This document shows, piece by piece, positions 15,946 to 24,802 of a stretch of 64,000 nt of DNA. How positions within the stretch are numbered: position 1 is the first letter of the stretch; every line of letters begins with the position of its first letter. The position numbers and the translations under genes were made by a program. The notes beneath the pieces were generated by a model. The model ran no database searches and was not told the origin of the DNA. It was given only the letters and a program-made list of their open reading frames with translations. The stretch is from CAVLDP01 sp963661945 (lineage in GTDB: Bacteria > Bacillota > Clostridia > Lachnospirales > Lachnospiraceae): assembly GCA_963661945.1 (NCBI GenBank), contig CAVLDP010000003.1, positions 1-64,000 on the forward strand, read 5' to 3'.

Positions 15946-17445
15946 ATGGCAGAAAAGTCTAAGAGCATCTTCGGCAACGAGATGCCAGCCAAGGTCTACA
16001 ACAAGGCTTGTAAGACCAAGAAGAAGAACATGAAGAAGTGGAATTATGATGAGAATGCAAATTATCCTGCAGTTCTTCAGAAGAATCCATATATTGGAGA
16101 TTCCCTGAATGTACAGAATATCCTGGTTGGATCACTAGAATCAAACAATCATTATAATCCTGAGGATGGAACAAGTACTGACTTCGATACAGAGAAGGGT
16201 ATTATTGTAGGAAATATCCGTATGGGATTTGGTCATTATCGTATCTCTATGGCAATGGCATCCTGCGCAAAGTCTATGGGCTATACACCATATTGGATGG
16301 ATCTGAATTCTTATAATGACACACCATGTACCAAGATTATCGGTGCATCAAATGATCTGTATTCTCTTGGTTCAAGATTATCCAAGAACGCACTATTTAA
16401 TAAGCTTGTATGGGAGCCAACAAACTATGAGACCTTCCGTCAGTTATCCTACAATTCTTCAGATCAGAAGAATGCAGAGATTATGGCTCAGGTCTACGAG
16501 AATGTACCAAAGGAAATCCCTGTAATCGGTACTCATGCATGGCCAGCACAGGCTGCTGTTCATGGCGGTATGAAGTATGTCGTTAATGCGATTCCAGATA
16601 ACTGGCCAATGGCACTTCATTTCTCAGAAGGCTCTGTTCATACCATTCAGTGTAAGAATGCTTACATGGGCTATCGTATCTGTAACGGTATGATGAAGGA
16701 GAAGGTATGTAACCCAATGCCAAATGATGATTTGGTCTACACTGGTCATTATATTGATCATGAGCTGGTATCGAATATCGAGGCTGACTGTGATGCTCGT
16801 ATTGCCAGAAAGAAGAATGGTCAGGCGACCAGATATCTTCTTACAATCGGTGGCGCAGGTGCACAGAGAGAGCTCTTTGCAGAGATTATCAAGCACCTTA
16901 TGCCTGAGATGAAGGCTGGTAAGGCTGTCATCTACCTAAATATCGGTGATTATAACGAAGTATGGACCTGGCTTCTGAATGAGATTCCAGAGCTTGCATC
17001 AGTAGCTACTGAGCATATGGATAATTGGTCTGATACCGAGGACTTCTGTGAGAAGGCTCTTGACCCAGCACATGAGATAAATGGTCTTCATGTATTCTGG
17101 CACAAGAATATCTTCGAGGCTGTCTATGCGACAAATCTTCTGATGAGATCTTGTGATGTGCTTGTAACCAAGCCATCTGAGCTGGCCTTCTATCCAGTTC
17201 CTAAGCTCTTCATTCGTCGTGTTGGTAAGCATGAGATGTGGGGTGCAATTCACTCTGCAGAGGTTGGCGATGGTACGCTTGAGTGCCGCGATGTACCTCA
17301 TATCCTTCAGATGGTTGACCTCTTCCAGAAGGATGACAAGCTCTTAACAGAGATGTGTGAATCAATCAAGGTAAATAAGTCTATTGGCCTCTATGACGGC
17401 GCTTACAAGGTTGTCGAGCTGGCTATGGGACTTAAGAATAAATAA
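15946..17445 (+). CDS. Unknown protein with GT-B (MurG/UGT-like) features
   Basis: 499 residues, soluble, no named family recognised with confidence. The GNIRMGFGHYRISMAMASCAKSMGY segment (about 86-110) resembles the Gly-rich N-terminal loop followed by a helix of GT-B transferases such as MurG and diacylglycerol glucosyltransferases. A middle TIGGAGAQRELFAEIIKHL segment (about 304-322) resembles the start of a second Rossmann domain, and VLVTKPSELAFYPVPKLFIRRVG (about 405-427) the C-terminal donor-site region. The N-terminal 60 residues are Lys-rich. It lies 14 nt after the GH2 gene and before the symporter, so it is part of galactoside metabolism by context. A role as glycosyltransferase or sugar phosphorylase-like enzyme is an inference. 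Confidence 0.6.
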   Translation: MAEKSKSIFGNEMPAKVYNKACKTKKKNMKKWNYDENANYPAVLQKNPYIGDSLNVQNILVGSLESNNHYNPEDGTSTDFDTEKGIIVGNIRMGFGHYRISMAMASCAKSMGYTPYWMDLNSYNDTPCTKIIGASNDLYSLGSRLSKNALFNKLVWEPTNYETFRQLSYNSSDQKNAEIMAQVYENVPKEIPVIGTHAWPAQAAVHGGMKYVVNAIPDNWPMALHFSEGSVHTIQCKNAYMGYRICNGMMKEKVCNPMPNDDLVYTGHYIDHELVSNIEADCDARIARKKNGQATRYLLTIGGAGAQRELFAEIIKHLMPEMKAGKAVIYLNIGDYNEVWTWLLNEIPELASVATEHMDNWSDTEDFCEKALDPAHEINGLHVFWHKNIFEAVYATNLLMRSCDVLVTKPSELAFYPVPKLFIRRVGKHEMWGAIHSAEVGDGTLECRDVPHILQMVDLFQKDDKLLTEMCESIKVNKSIGLYDGAYKVVELAMGLKNK

Positions 17446-17493
17446 ACTTATATAATATTGGGATTCCGCTTTGGCGGGGAAGGAGTAAGACAA

Positions 17494-18912
17494 ATGGAAA
17501 CAAAGAAGAAGCTGTCTGGCGGTGGAAAATTCGCCTACGGTATTGGTGCTGTCGGAAAAGACATGGTTTACATGCTTTCAGCATCTTATATCCTGTATTA
17601 CTATCAGGATATTATGGGAGTATCTGCAGTAGCAATGGGTATTATCCTGCTTGCTGCTCGTGTATTTGATGCATTTAATGACCCAATCATGGGTGTACTG
17701 GTTGCTAAGACCAAGACAAAGTGGGGTAAGTTCCGCCCTTGGTTATTTATTGGTACTTTGACCAATGCAGTTGTACTTGTACTTATGTTCTCTTGCCCAC
17801 CTTCACTGAACGGTGGTGGACTTGTAGCATATGCTGCAGTTACTTATATCCTCTGGGGTGTTACCTACACCATGATGGATATTCCTTACTGGTCAATGGT
17901 TCCTGCATTCACAGAGGCTGGTCCTGAGCGTGAGTCTATGTCAGCACTTGGCCGTTCTTGCGCTGGTGTTGGTTCTGCTCTTGTATCAATCTGTACTGTA
18001 ATGCTTGTATCTGGTCTTGGTCATGCATTTGCAGATGAGGCAAATTATGAGAGAGTTGGTTATCAGATGGTAGCTATCATCGTAGCTGTTCTCTTCGTGA
18101 TCTTCATCACCATTACCTGCCTTGGTATCAAGGAGAAGTCAACTGTTGAGATGGAGTCTGCATCTGTTGGCGATATGTTCAAGGCTCTTGTGAAGAATGA
18201 CCAGGCTATGACTATGGTTATCTCTATTGTATGTATCAATACTGCTTTATACATCACACAGAACCTCTTAATCTACTTCTTCAAGTATGATTTCTCTGGT
18301 CCTGAGCTTTGGGAGTCACATTATACACTCTTCAATACTGCAGGTGGTGCTTTCCAGATCCTTGCTATGATGATTCTCTTCCCAGTTCTTCGTAAGGCTG
18401 GTATGAATACCATGAAGATCTTCTACACAAGCTTTGCTATGGCAATGTTAGGTTACGTATTTATCATGGTATACACTTTTGCAATTGGTGGTAACTCTGT
18501 ATATGTTCTTCTGATTCCTGCATTCTTAATTATGGCAGCAATCGGTATGTTAAATGTTATTGTAACCATCTTCCTTGCAAACACTTGTGATTATGGCGAA
18601 CTTAAGAACGGTCGTAGAGATGAATCTGTTATCTTCTCTATGCAGACCTTCGTAGTTAAGCTTGCATCTGGTTTATCAGCATTTATTGCTTCTATTATCC
18701 TTACCATTACTCATATCAGTGAGTCTGAGGATGCAGTTGTCAAGATTGCCAGCGATTCAAGCCGTATGGGACTTCGTCTTAGCATGACAGTACTTCCAAT
18801 CATTGTATTAATTATTGGTATTATCGTCTTCAAGGCAAAGTATACACTGACAGATGAGAAGCTTGCTGATATTAATGAGCAGCTCGCAGCTCGTCATGCT
18901 GAGGAAGCATAG
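17494..18912 (+). CDS. GPH-family sugar:cation symporter (MelB-like)
   Basis: 472 residues, about 12 membrane helices. GPH hallmarks: early YGIGAVGKDMVYMLSASYILYYY, the AARVFDAFNDPIMG motif (conserved Asp in the cation site) and the loop KTKWGKFRPWLFIG after helix 2; NTCDYGELKNGRRDESVIFS is the typical late signature. It imports oligosaccharides with Na+ or H+. ATG 17494 is chosen over an upstream in-frame ATG (17458) because GGAAGGAG precedes it and METKKKLSGGGKFAYG matches the family start. Placed between GH2 and GH36 genes, it likely imports alpha- and beta-galactosides such as lactose, melibiose or raffinose. Confidence 0.92.
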   Translation: METKKKLSGGGKFAYGIGAVGKDMVYMLSASYILYYYQDIMGVSAVAMGIILLAARVFDAFNDPIMGVLVAKTKTKWGKFRPWLFIGTLTNAVVLVLMFSCPPSLNGGGLVAYAAVTYILWGVTYTMMDIPYWSMVPAFTEAGPERESMSALGRSCAGVGSALVSICTVMLVSGLGHAFADEANYERVGYQMVAIIVAVLFVIFITITCLGIKEKSTVEMESASVGDMFKALVKNDQAMTMVISIVCINTALYITQNLLIYFFKYDFSGPELWESHYTLFNTAGGAFQILAMMILFPVLRKAGMNTMKIFYTSFAMAMLGYVFIMVYTFAIGGNSVYVLLIPAFLIMAAIGMLNVIVTIFLANTCDYGELKNGRRDESVIFSMQTFVVKLASGLSAFIASIILTITHISESEDAVVKIASDSSRMGLRLSMTVLPIIVLIIGIIVFKAKYTLTDEKLADINEQLAARHAEEA

Positions 18913-18945
18913 ATTTAGAGGAAATTATATAAGTTTTATTCGTGG

Positions 18946-18974
18946 AACCGGTGGCCTTATGGTCACCGGTTTTT
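18946..18974 (+). terminator. Terminator after the symporter gene
   Basis: AACCGGTG with inner GCC pairs with GG-CACCGGTT through a TTAT loop (18946-18971), followed by a short T run. It separates the tetR-GH2-GPH operon from the GH36 gene. Confidence 0.85.
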
Positions 18975-18980
18975 GCATGA

Positions 18981-19017
18981 GAAACTACTTTCAAAAGACC
19001 AGGTTTCCGTGTATAAT
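18981..19017 (+). promoter_or_regulatory. GH36 promoter with operator-like arms
   Basis: TATAAT at 19012-19017 is a perfect -10; the -35 position (TTTCAA, 18989-18994) is poor, suggesting activator dependence. GAAACTA (18981-18987) and GGTTTCCG (19002-19009) repeat the arms GAAACTA/GGTTTCCG seen at the tetR operon start (12802-12829), with a spacer one base longer. Confidence 0.5.
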
Positions 19018-19053
19018 ATCTTTTGATTTCAATTACATTTTTGGAGGAAGATT

Positions 19054-21408
19054 ATGATTCGTGAGATTCAAGGGGATTCTGTCGCTTTTGCACTTGATAC
19101 CAATAATACAACCTATGCATTTCGCGTGATGCCAACAGGACAGTTGGAGCATCTCTACTATGGACGTAAGATTCGAATTGAGGATGTGTCAACTCTTGTT
19201 GAGAAGCATGCTTTTGCACCTGGTAACTGTAACTTCTATGACAATGAGCATATGGAGTTTACACTTGAGGATGTCGCTCTTGAGACATCTGCATATGGCA
19301 AGGGTGATATTCGAGAACCTATGGTAGAGGTCATCTGCCAGGATGGTTCTTCAACACTGGACTTCGTCTATGAGAGTCATACAATCACAACTGGTAAGGA
19401 GGAATTTCGTACCCTTCCAGGCTCTTATGATGAAGACAACAAGGTAGGCCATCTTACTGTAGTTATGAAGGACAAGAATGAGGGCTTCCATTTAGAGCTT
19501 CATTATTATGTCTATGAGGATGAGAATGTTATTACTCGTTCTGCTCGTTTTATCAATGATACGAAGAACCCAGTACAGCTTAGTCGTATGCTGTCACTTC
19601 AGCTTGACATGAATGCAGATGATTTCATCGTAAGCTCCTTCCATGGTGGATGGACCAAGGAGATGAATAAGTCTGACGTGAGATTAAATGGTGGAAGATT
19701 TGTGAATTCTTCCTTTACTGGTACTTCATCAAGCCGTAGCAATCCATTTATCTTCCTATCTCGTCCGGAGACGACAGAGCTTATGGGCGATTGCTTCGGA
19801 TTCAATCTGATTTATTCCGGTAACCACTACGAATCTGTAGAGGTGAACTCTTTCCATAAGACTCGCCTTGTGACAGGTATCAACCCACAGAATTTCTGCT
19901 TTGATATTCAGCCAGGAGAAGACTTTGAAGCCCCAGAGGCAGTGATGACCTTCTCTCATGAGGGACACAATGGCATGTCTCAGAACCTGCATGCCTTCAT
20001 TCGCAAGCATATCGTACGTGGTGTGTGGAGAGATAAGGAGAGACCAGTTCTTCTGAATTCTTGGGAGGCATCTTATTTCGAGTTCAATGAATCATCTCTT
20101 GTGAAGCTTGCCAAGGCTGGTAAGGATGTGGGAATCGAGCTCTTTGTTATGGACGATGGTTGGTTCGGTACTAGAAATGATGACAAGCAGGCACTTGGTG
20201 ATTGGCAGTGCAATCTCAAGAAACTGCCAGATGGACTTGATGGACTGGCTAAGAAGATTAATGCTCTTGGACTGGACTTTGGTATCTGGGTAGAGCCTGA
20301 GATGGTCAATGTGAACTCAGATCTCTATCGTGCTCATCCAGAGTGGGCTATGTGCATTCCGGGCAAGGATCACTCCGAGGGACGTAACCAGAGAATTCTG
20401 GATTATTCTAATCCGGAAGTGGTTGATTATATGATTGATCAGATGTCTTCAGTCTTCTCAAGTGCCAACATTTCTTATGTGAAGTGGGATATGAATCGTA
20501 CCATGACAGATATCTATTCTCAGTATCTGGATAGCGATCATCAGATGGAAGTTACTCATAGATATGTCTGTGGCGTATATCGCCTGATGAAGACTCTGAC
20601 TGAGAAATTCCCTGAGATTCTCTTTGAGGGATGCGCTGCAGGTGGCAATCGATTTGACCTCGGTGCTCTATGCTATTTCCCACAGATTTGGGGTAGTGAC
20701 AATACAGATGCAGTTTGCAGACTTCATATTCAGAATGGCTATAGCTATGGATACCCACTTTCTACAGTTGGTTCCCATGTTTCTGCGACACCGAACCATC
20801 AGACACTTCGTAATACACCACTTGAGAGCCGTTTCGCAGTGGCATCCTTTGGTGTACTTGGCTATGAGCTGAATCTACATGATGCCAAGAAGGAAGATCT
20901 CGAGGATATCAAGTCACAGATTGCGCTCTATAAGCAGTATCGTAAGACAATGCAGCAGGGTAAGTTCTATCGTAGAAGAGCAGACAATATCTTCGAGTGG
21001 ACCGTGGTATCTCAGGATCAGTCACAGTCCGTTGGCATGGTGATGCAGCAGACTGTTATGCCAAATGATATGTATGAGACCTATACAGCAACTGGTCTTA
21101 AGGAAGATGCGAAGTATCATTTCTTTGGACTTACGAAGAAGTATGATATTCATCTCTTTGGTGATTTGATTAATACAGCTGCACCATTCCATGTGAAGCA
21201 GGACAGCCTGATTCATGATCTTATCGCGAAGTTTGTGAAGATGGATGGAGAGACCGAAGACTATGTAGCATACGGCGATTCTCTTATGTATGCTGGCGTG
21301 AAGCTGAAGCAGGGATATGTTGGAACGGGTTATTCGAATGAAGTACGTTTCTTCCCAGATTTTGGTTCTAGACTTTATTTCATGGAAGAGATTAAGGAAG
21401 AGAATTAG
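19054..21408 (+). CDS. Alpha-galactosidase, glycoside hydrolase family 36
   Basis: 784 residues, cytoplasmic (no signal). Removes alpha-1,6-linked galactose from melibiose, raffinose-series sugars or galactomannan oligosaccharides. N-terminal beta-supersandwich (about 1-330), TIM barrel from NSWEASYFEFNE, then a C-terminal beta domain. The nucleophile is Asp479 (in KWDMNR) and the acid/base Asp549 (in GSDNTDAV); MDDGWFG, GIWVEPEMV and GCAAGGNRFD line the site. Length and residue spacing match the bacterial AgaA/RafA tetrameric type. TTTGGAGGAAG precedes the ATG. It has its own promoter but shares operator-like arms with the GH2 operon. Confidence 0.95.
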   Translation: MIREIQGDSVAFALDTNNTTYAFRVMPTGQLEHLYYGRKIRIEDVSTLVEKHAFAPGNCNFYDNEHMEFTLEDVALETSAYGKGDIREPMVEVICQDGSSTLDFVYESHTITTGKEEFRTLPGSYDEDNKVGHLTVVMKDKNEGFHLELHYYVYEDENVITRSARFINDTKNPVQLSRMLSLQLDMNADDFIVSSFHGGWTKEMNKSDVRLNGGRFVNSSFTGTSSSRSNPFIFLSRPETTELMGDCFGFNLIYSGNHYESVEVNSFHKTRLVTGINPQNFCFDIQPGEDFEAPEAVMTFSHEGHNGMSQNLHAFIRKHIVRGVWRDKERPVLLNSWEASYFEFNESSLVKLAKAGKDVGIELFVMDDGWFGTRNDDKQALGDWQCNLKKLPDGLDGLAKKINALGLDFGIWVEPEMVNVNSDLYRAHPEWAMCIPGKDHSEGRNQRILDYSNPEVVDYMIDQMSSVFSSANISYVKWDMNRTMTDIYSQYLDSDHQMEVTHRYVCGVYRLMKTLTEKFPEILFEGCAAGGNRFDLGALCYFPQIWGSDNTDAVCRLHIQNGYSYGYPLSTVGSHVSATPNHQTLRNTPLESRFAVASFGVLGYELNLHDAKKEDLEDIKSQIALYKQYRKTMQQGKFYRRRADNIFEWTVVSQDQSQSVGMVMQQTVMPNDMYETYTATGLKEDAKYHFFGLTKKYDIHLFGDLINTAAPFHVKQDSLIHDLIAKFVKMDGETEDYVAYGDSLMYAGVKLKQGYVGTGYSNEVRFFPDFGSRLYFMEEIKEEN

Positions 21409-21447
21409 AAGAGTATTCGAATAGCGAATAGAATATGTTGATTTAGT

Positions 21448-21480
21448 AAGGGCATCCACTATTATCTAGTGGGTGTCCTT
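21448..21480 (+). terminator. Bidirectional terminator between GH36 and ClC genes
   Basis: AAGGGCATCCACTA (21448-21461) pairs with TAGTGGGTGTCCTT (21467-21480) through a 5-nt loop with G-T pairs. It covers the last codons of the convergent minus-strand gene. Confidence 0.75.
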
Positions 21481-22731
21481 ATTTATATAGTTGGATTTGA
21501 ATTTGCTGTAGACAATCTTCTGGCTGGAATAGAGTCCGTAGTAACCAGATACCATGTAGCTGAAGGCGATGGCAAATAGATAATATGGCATGCCTTCCAT
21601 ACCGAATAACTCCAGGCAGATGAGAAGGGAAGTGATTGGACTGTTGGTGACGCCACAGAAGACGGCTCCAAGTCCAACTGCTGCACAAAGACTTGGTGAG
21701 AATCCAAGGATTGAGCCGAAGAGAGAACCGAAGGATGCCCCAATGAAGAAGGATGGCACAATCTCTCCTCCCTTATAACCAGCGGCGATAGTAAGGCCTG
21801 TGAAGATAATCTTGAGTAAGAAGGCCTCTGGCTTGTCGTGGCCTTCCAGGCAATCGGCTATGAATTCAACACCTGCTCCGTTATAGGTTTGGTCTCCGAC
21901 CAGGATAGTAAGCAGAAGTACGACACATCCGCCGATGCAGGCGCGAAGATATACATTTGGCATAAGCTTCTCATAGAGCAGCTCAGACTGACGCAGGAAT
22001 ACGCAAAAGAGGATACTTACCCCTCCACAGAGTATGGCAAGAATCGACACAATGACAGCTGGAATGACTGCGAGGGTTGGAATATCGAAGATCTCATAGG
22101 TCACTGCGCGTATTCCGAAGAAGTAAGCGGCAACTGCTCTTGCAGTAAAGGATGAGATGACACAGGGAACGAGAGCTGCGTAATGCATGATACCAACGGA
22201 CACAACTTCCATGGAGAAGATCGCGGCAGCCATTGGTGTGCCAAAAACTGCGGAGAAGGCGGCGGACATACCACACATGATAATAATTGTCTCGTCTCGG
22301 TCATTTAGATGGAAGACTCTTCCTGCGTATGCGCCAATACTTCCGCCGAGCTGAAGAGCGGCTCCCTCTCGTCCAACTGATGCGCCAGACAAATGAGAGA
22401 GTATAGTGCTTATGAAGATTAGTGGTGCCATACGAAGTGGAATTCGGTCTCCGGAATGAATGGCGGAGAGAACGAGGTTTGTTCCGCCGGCTTTCTCTCG
22501 GCCGCAGACCTTATATAGAAGTCGAATAAGAACAGCCCCAATGGGAAGAAGGAGTAGAAATTCCTTGTGTGCTAATCGAAGGCTTGTGACATAGGCGAGA
22601 GATTTGTAGAAGAGAGACCCGATAAGGCCGATGATGATGCCAAGAAGAATGGCGATGCAGATCCATTTGCCAAGGGCTAGGGTTCTCTCGGAATCGTGCT
22701 TTAATTTGTGCTTGATTGTGCTTTCGTTCAT
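21466..22731 (-). CDS. ClC-type chloride channel / ion transporter
   Basis: 421 residues, about ten to twelve membrane segments. Family motifs: GREGAALQLGGSIGA (about 118-132) with the gating Glu of the GREGP position, and GGEIVPSFFIGASFGSLFG (about 318-336), equivalent to GGxFxPxLxxGA. The first ClC motif (GSGIPE) is altered to GGTNLVLSAI. The substrate could be chloride or another halide. It is a single minus-strand gene in a plus-strand region, convergent with GH36 and divergent from the GGDEF gene. The ATG (complement of 22731) lacks an optimal ribosome site but has GAGGAAAT near it. Confidence 0.9.
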   Translation of the reverse strand: MNESTIKHKLKHDSERTLALGKWICIAILLGIIIGLIGSLFYKSLAYVTSLRLAHKEFLLLLPIGAVLIRLLYKVCGREKAGGTNLVLSAIHSGDRIPLRMAPLIFISTILSHLSGASVGREGAALQLGGSIGAYAGRVFHLNDRDETIIIMCGMSAAFSAVFGTPMAAAIFSMEVVSVGIMHYAALVPCVISSFTARAVAAYFFGIRAVTYEIFDIPTLAVIPAVIVSILAILCGGVSILFCVFLRQSELLYEKLMPNVYLRACIGGCVVLLLTILVGDQTYNGAGVEFIADCLEGHDKPEAFLLKIIFTGLTIAAGYKGGEIVPSFFIGASFGSLFGSILGFSPSLCAAVGLGAVFCGVTNSPITSLLICLELFGMEGMPYYLFAIAFSYMVSGYYGLYSSQKIVYSKFKSNYINKDTH

Positions 22732-22852
22732 TTGATTTCCTCGCTTGTATTCTCAAAAAATCCTAACATTTCTATCAAGTTATTTCAATAATATATGCCT
22801 ATGTGGTAAGATATACATGGGTATGCTTATATATCTGAGGGGGATAAGTCTT

Positions 22853-23971
22853 ATGAAATTTGTTCAGTGGTTTTCTGATTTTAATCAAAGAACGGAAGCC
22901 TACATTTGCAACGAAGAGAATAATGTTCGTGAACACAATGTTCAGCTTCTCTATGTGGTAAATATCGCCTATCTATGTATCATAGGTATCTATAATATTA
23001 TTGTTCCTGTTTACTTCGCTTCTTGGGGCGTGAACGCAGTCTATCAGATTTTCTTTGTCCTTCAGATCCTGAATCTCTTTATGACTCTAATCTGGCTTAA
23101 GGGGAAGGAGAGGACTATTCAGCAGATACAGAGAATGTGCACTTTCTTTCACATTTTTGTGATGCTATTTATTATCCTGATCAGTATTCTGCCTTTTGGC
23201 AAGGAACAGCCAGCAATGTATTTTGCTCCCGTGATGATGGGATTTACCTGCATCTTTGTCCTTCGGTGGAAGACAATTGTCAATATAACAATCCTTGAGA
23301 CACTGACGTTGAATCTTTTTTCTTATTTCTGCAAGTCGAGAGAGATCTTCAATATCAATTTCTATGCATCAATTTTGGCAGCTGGATTTACGCTGTTTCT
23401 GACTTATGTCATGTGCTCTTCCTTCTTGCGTGATGAGGAGAATAGAATGAATTTGGAGCACATGAGAGATACAGACATTCTGACTCAGATCAATAATCGT
23501 GCTGCAATTGAGAGCCATATTCTGCAATACATACAGTCGAATTCCAGTGACGATTATGGCCTTGTGATGATTGACGTGGATTACTTTAAGTCAATCAATG
23601 ATAATATGGGACACGCGATGGGAGATAAGGTCTTATCTCAGGTGGCATCTGTGATTCGTGATGCGGCTGGAACCAGAAATCGAGTGGGACGAATCGGTGG
23701 TGATGAATTTATGATCTTTCTTCATCATGCATCGGATCGGGCAGAGATTTATTCTATGTTAGAACAGATTAAGCGTGGCGGTAAGAAGATCGCACTGAAT
23801 GGAGAGCATAATAATGTTACATTCTCAATAGGAGTCTGCTTGGCAGAAGCAGGTAGTGATTCCTATGAGACCATGTTCTATAATGCAGATCAAGCCTTAT
23901 ATGATGTGAAGAAGCATGGCCGTGATGGTTACCGTTTCTATGATGAATTACAAGAAGGAGAGAATTTATGA
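22853..23971 (+). CDS. Membrane diguanylate cyclase (GGDEF domain)
   Basis: 372 residues. Five to six membrane helices (about 35-200) precede a GGDEF domain (about 210-370) with intact substrate motifs: DIDYFK-equivalent DVDYFKSINDNMGH and the signature RIGGDEF. The residue positions of the product-inhibition I-site (RxxD upstream of GGDEF) are not conserved, so feedback inhibition by c-di-GMP is unlikely. ATG 22853 (MKFVQWF) is chosen over an ATG at 22745 because GAGGGGGA precedes it and the extra N-terminus would be unstructured. Its stop overlaps the punA start (ATGA), which links c-di-GMP synthesis to purine salvage by translation. Confidence 0.92.
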   Translation: MKFVQWFSDFNQRTEAYICNEENNVREHNVQLLYVVNIAYLCIIGIYNIIVPVYFASWGVNAVYQIFFVLQILNLFMTLIWLKGKERTIQQIQRMCTFFHIFVMLFIILISILPFGKEQPAMYFAPVMMGFTCIFVLRWKTIVNITILETLTLNLFSYFCKSREIFNINFYASILAAGFTLFLTYVMCSSFLRDEENRMNLEHMRDTDILTQINNRAAIESHILQYIQSNSSDDYGLVMIDVDYFKSINDNMGHAMGDKVLSQVASVIRDAAGTRNRVGRIGGDEFMIFLHHASDRAEIYSMLEQIKRGGKKIALNGEHNNVTFSIGVCLAEAGSDSYETMFYNADQALYDVKKHGRDGYRFYDELQEGENL

Positions 23972-24789
23972 GTGAAGTATATGAGAAGTTAATGAATTGC
24001 TATGAGAGTGCAAGAAGCAAGATATCATTTGAGCCAAGAGTTGCCTTGGTTTTAGGGTCTGGCCTTGGAGATTATGCGGACACTATGCAGGTGGTTGAAA
24101 CATTGAATTATAGCGATATCGATGGCTTCCCAGTGTCGACTGCACCAGGCCATGTTGGCAGATTTGTCTTTGGCTATGTGGGAGAAGTTCCAGTTGTTGC
24201 CATGCAAGGTCGCGTTCATTATTACGAAGGCTATGATATGACAGATGTCGTACTGCCTATTCGTCTAATGAAGTTAATGGGAGCAGAGATTCTATTCCTG
24301 ACCAATGCAGCAGGCTCTCTTCAGACCAGTATGCCAGCAGGATCTCTTATGCTGATTACAGATCAGATTTCCAGCTTTGTGCCATCTCCACTTCGAGGAG
24401 AGAATCTGAAGGAACTTGGAGTACGTTTTCCGGATATGAGTGAGATATATAATCGTGATTTAAGAAACTTGGTTAAGTCGGTTGCAGCTGAGCAGGGAAT
24501 TGAACTCTTCGAGGGAACCTATCTTCAGCTTCAGGGACCTAATTATGAGACACCGGCAGAGATTACCTTTGCAAAAGCTATTGGTGCTAATGCAGTTGGT
24601 ATGTCAACAGCTTGTGAGGCTGTGGCAGCTAATCACATGGGAATGAAGATCGTAGGCGTATCCTGCCTTAGTAATCTTGCAGCAGGTCTTTCTGCAAATC
24701 CTCTTTCCGAAGAAGAGGTTATTGAAGCAGGCCGCAGTGTGGCAGCGAAGTTCTCAGCCTTGGTGACGGAATCTATTAAGAGAATGTAA
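23968..24789 (+). CDS. punA: Purine-nucleoside phosphorylase (trimeric, PNP-I)
   Basis: 273 residues. Splits inosine, guanosine and their deoxy forms with phosphate. Motifs: LGSGLGDYAD (phosphate loop), SVPGH-like TAPGHVGRFVFG, MQGRVHYYEGY, TNAAGSL, GPNYETPAE and MSTACEAVAANHMG, all typical of the trimeric class. The ATG overlaps the stop of the diguanylate cyclase by four bases. It is the first of several nucleoside-handling genes. Confidence 0.95.
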   Translation: MSEVYEKLMNCYESARSKISFEPRVALVLGSGLGDYADTMQVVETLNYSDIDGFPVSTAPGHVGRFVFGYVGEVPVVAMQGRVHYYEGYDMTDVVLPIRLMKLMGAEILFLTNAAGSLQTSMPAGSLMLITDQISSFVPSPLRGENLKELGVRFPDMSEIYNRDLRNLVKSVAAEQGIELFEGTYLQLQGPNYETPAEITFAKAIGANAVGMSTACEAVAANHMGMKIVGVSCLSNLAAGLSANPLSEEEVIEAGRSVAAKFSALVTESIKRM

Positions 24790-24802
24790 GAGTGGTTTTG
24801 CT

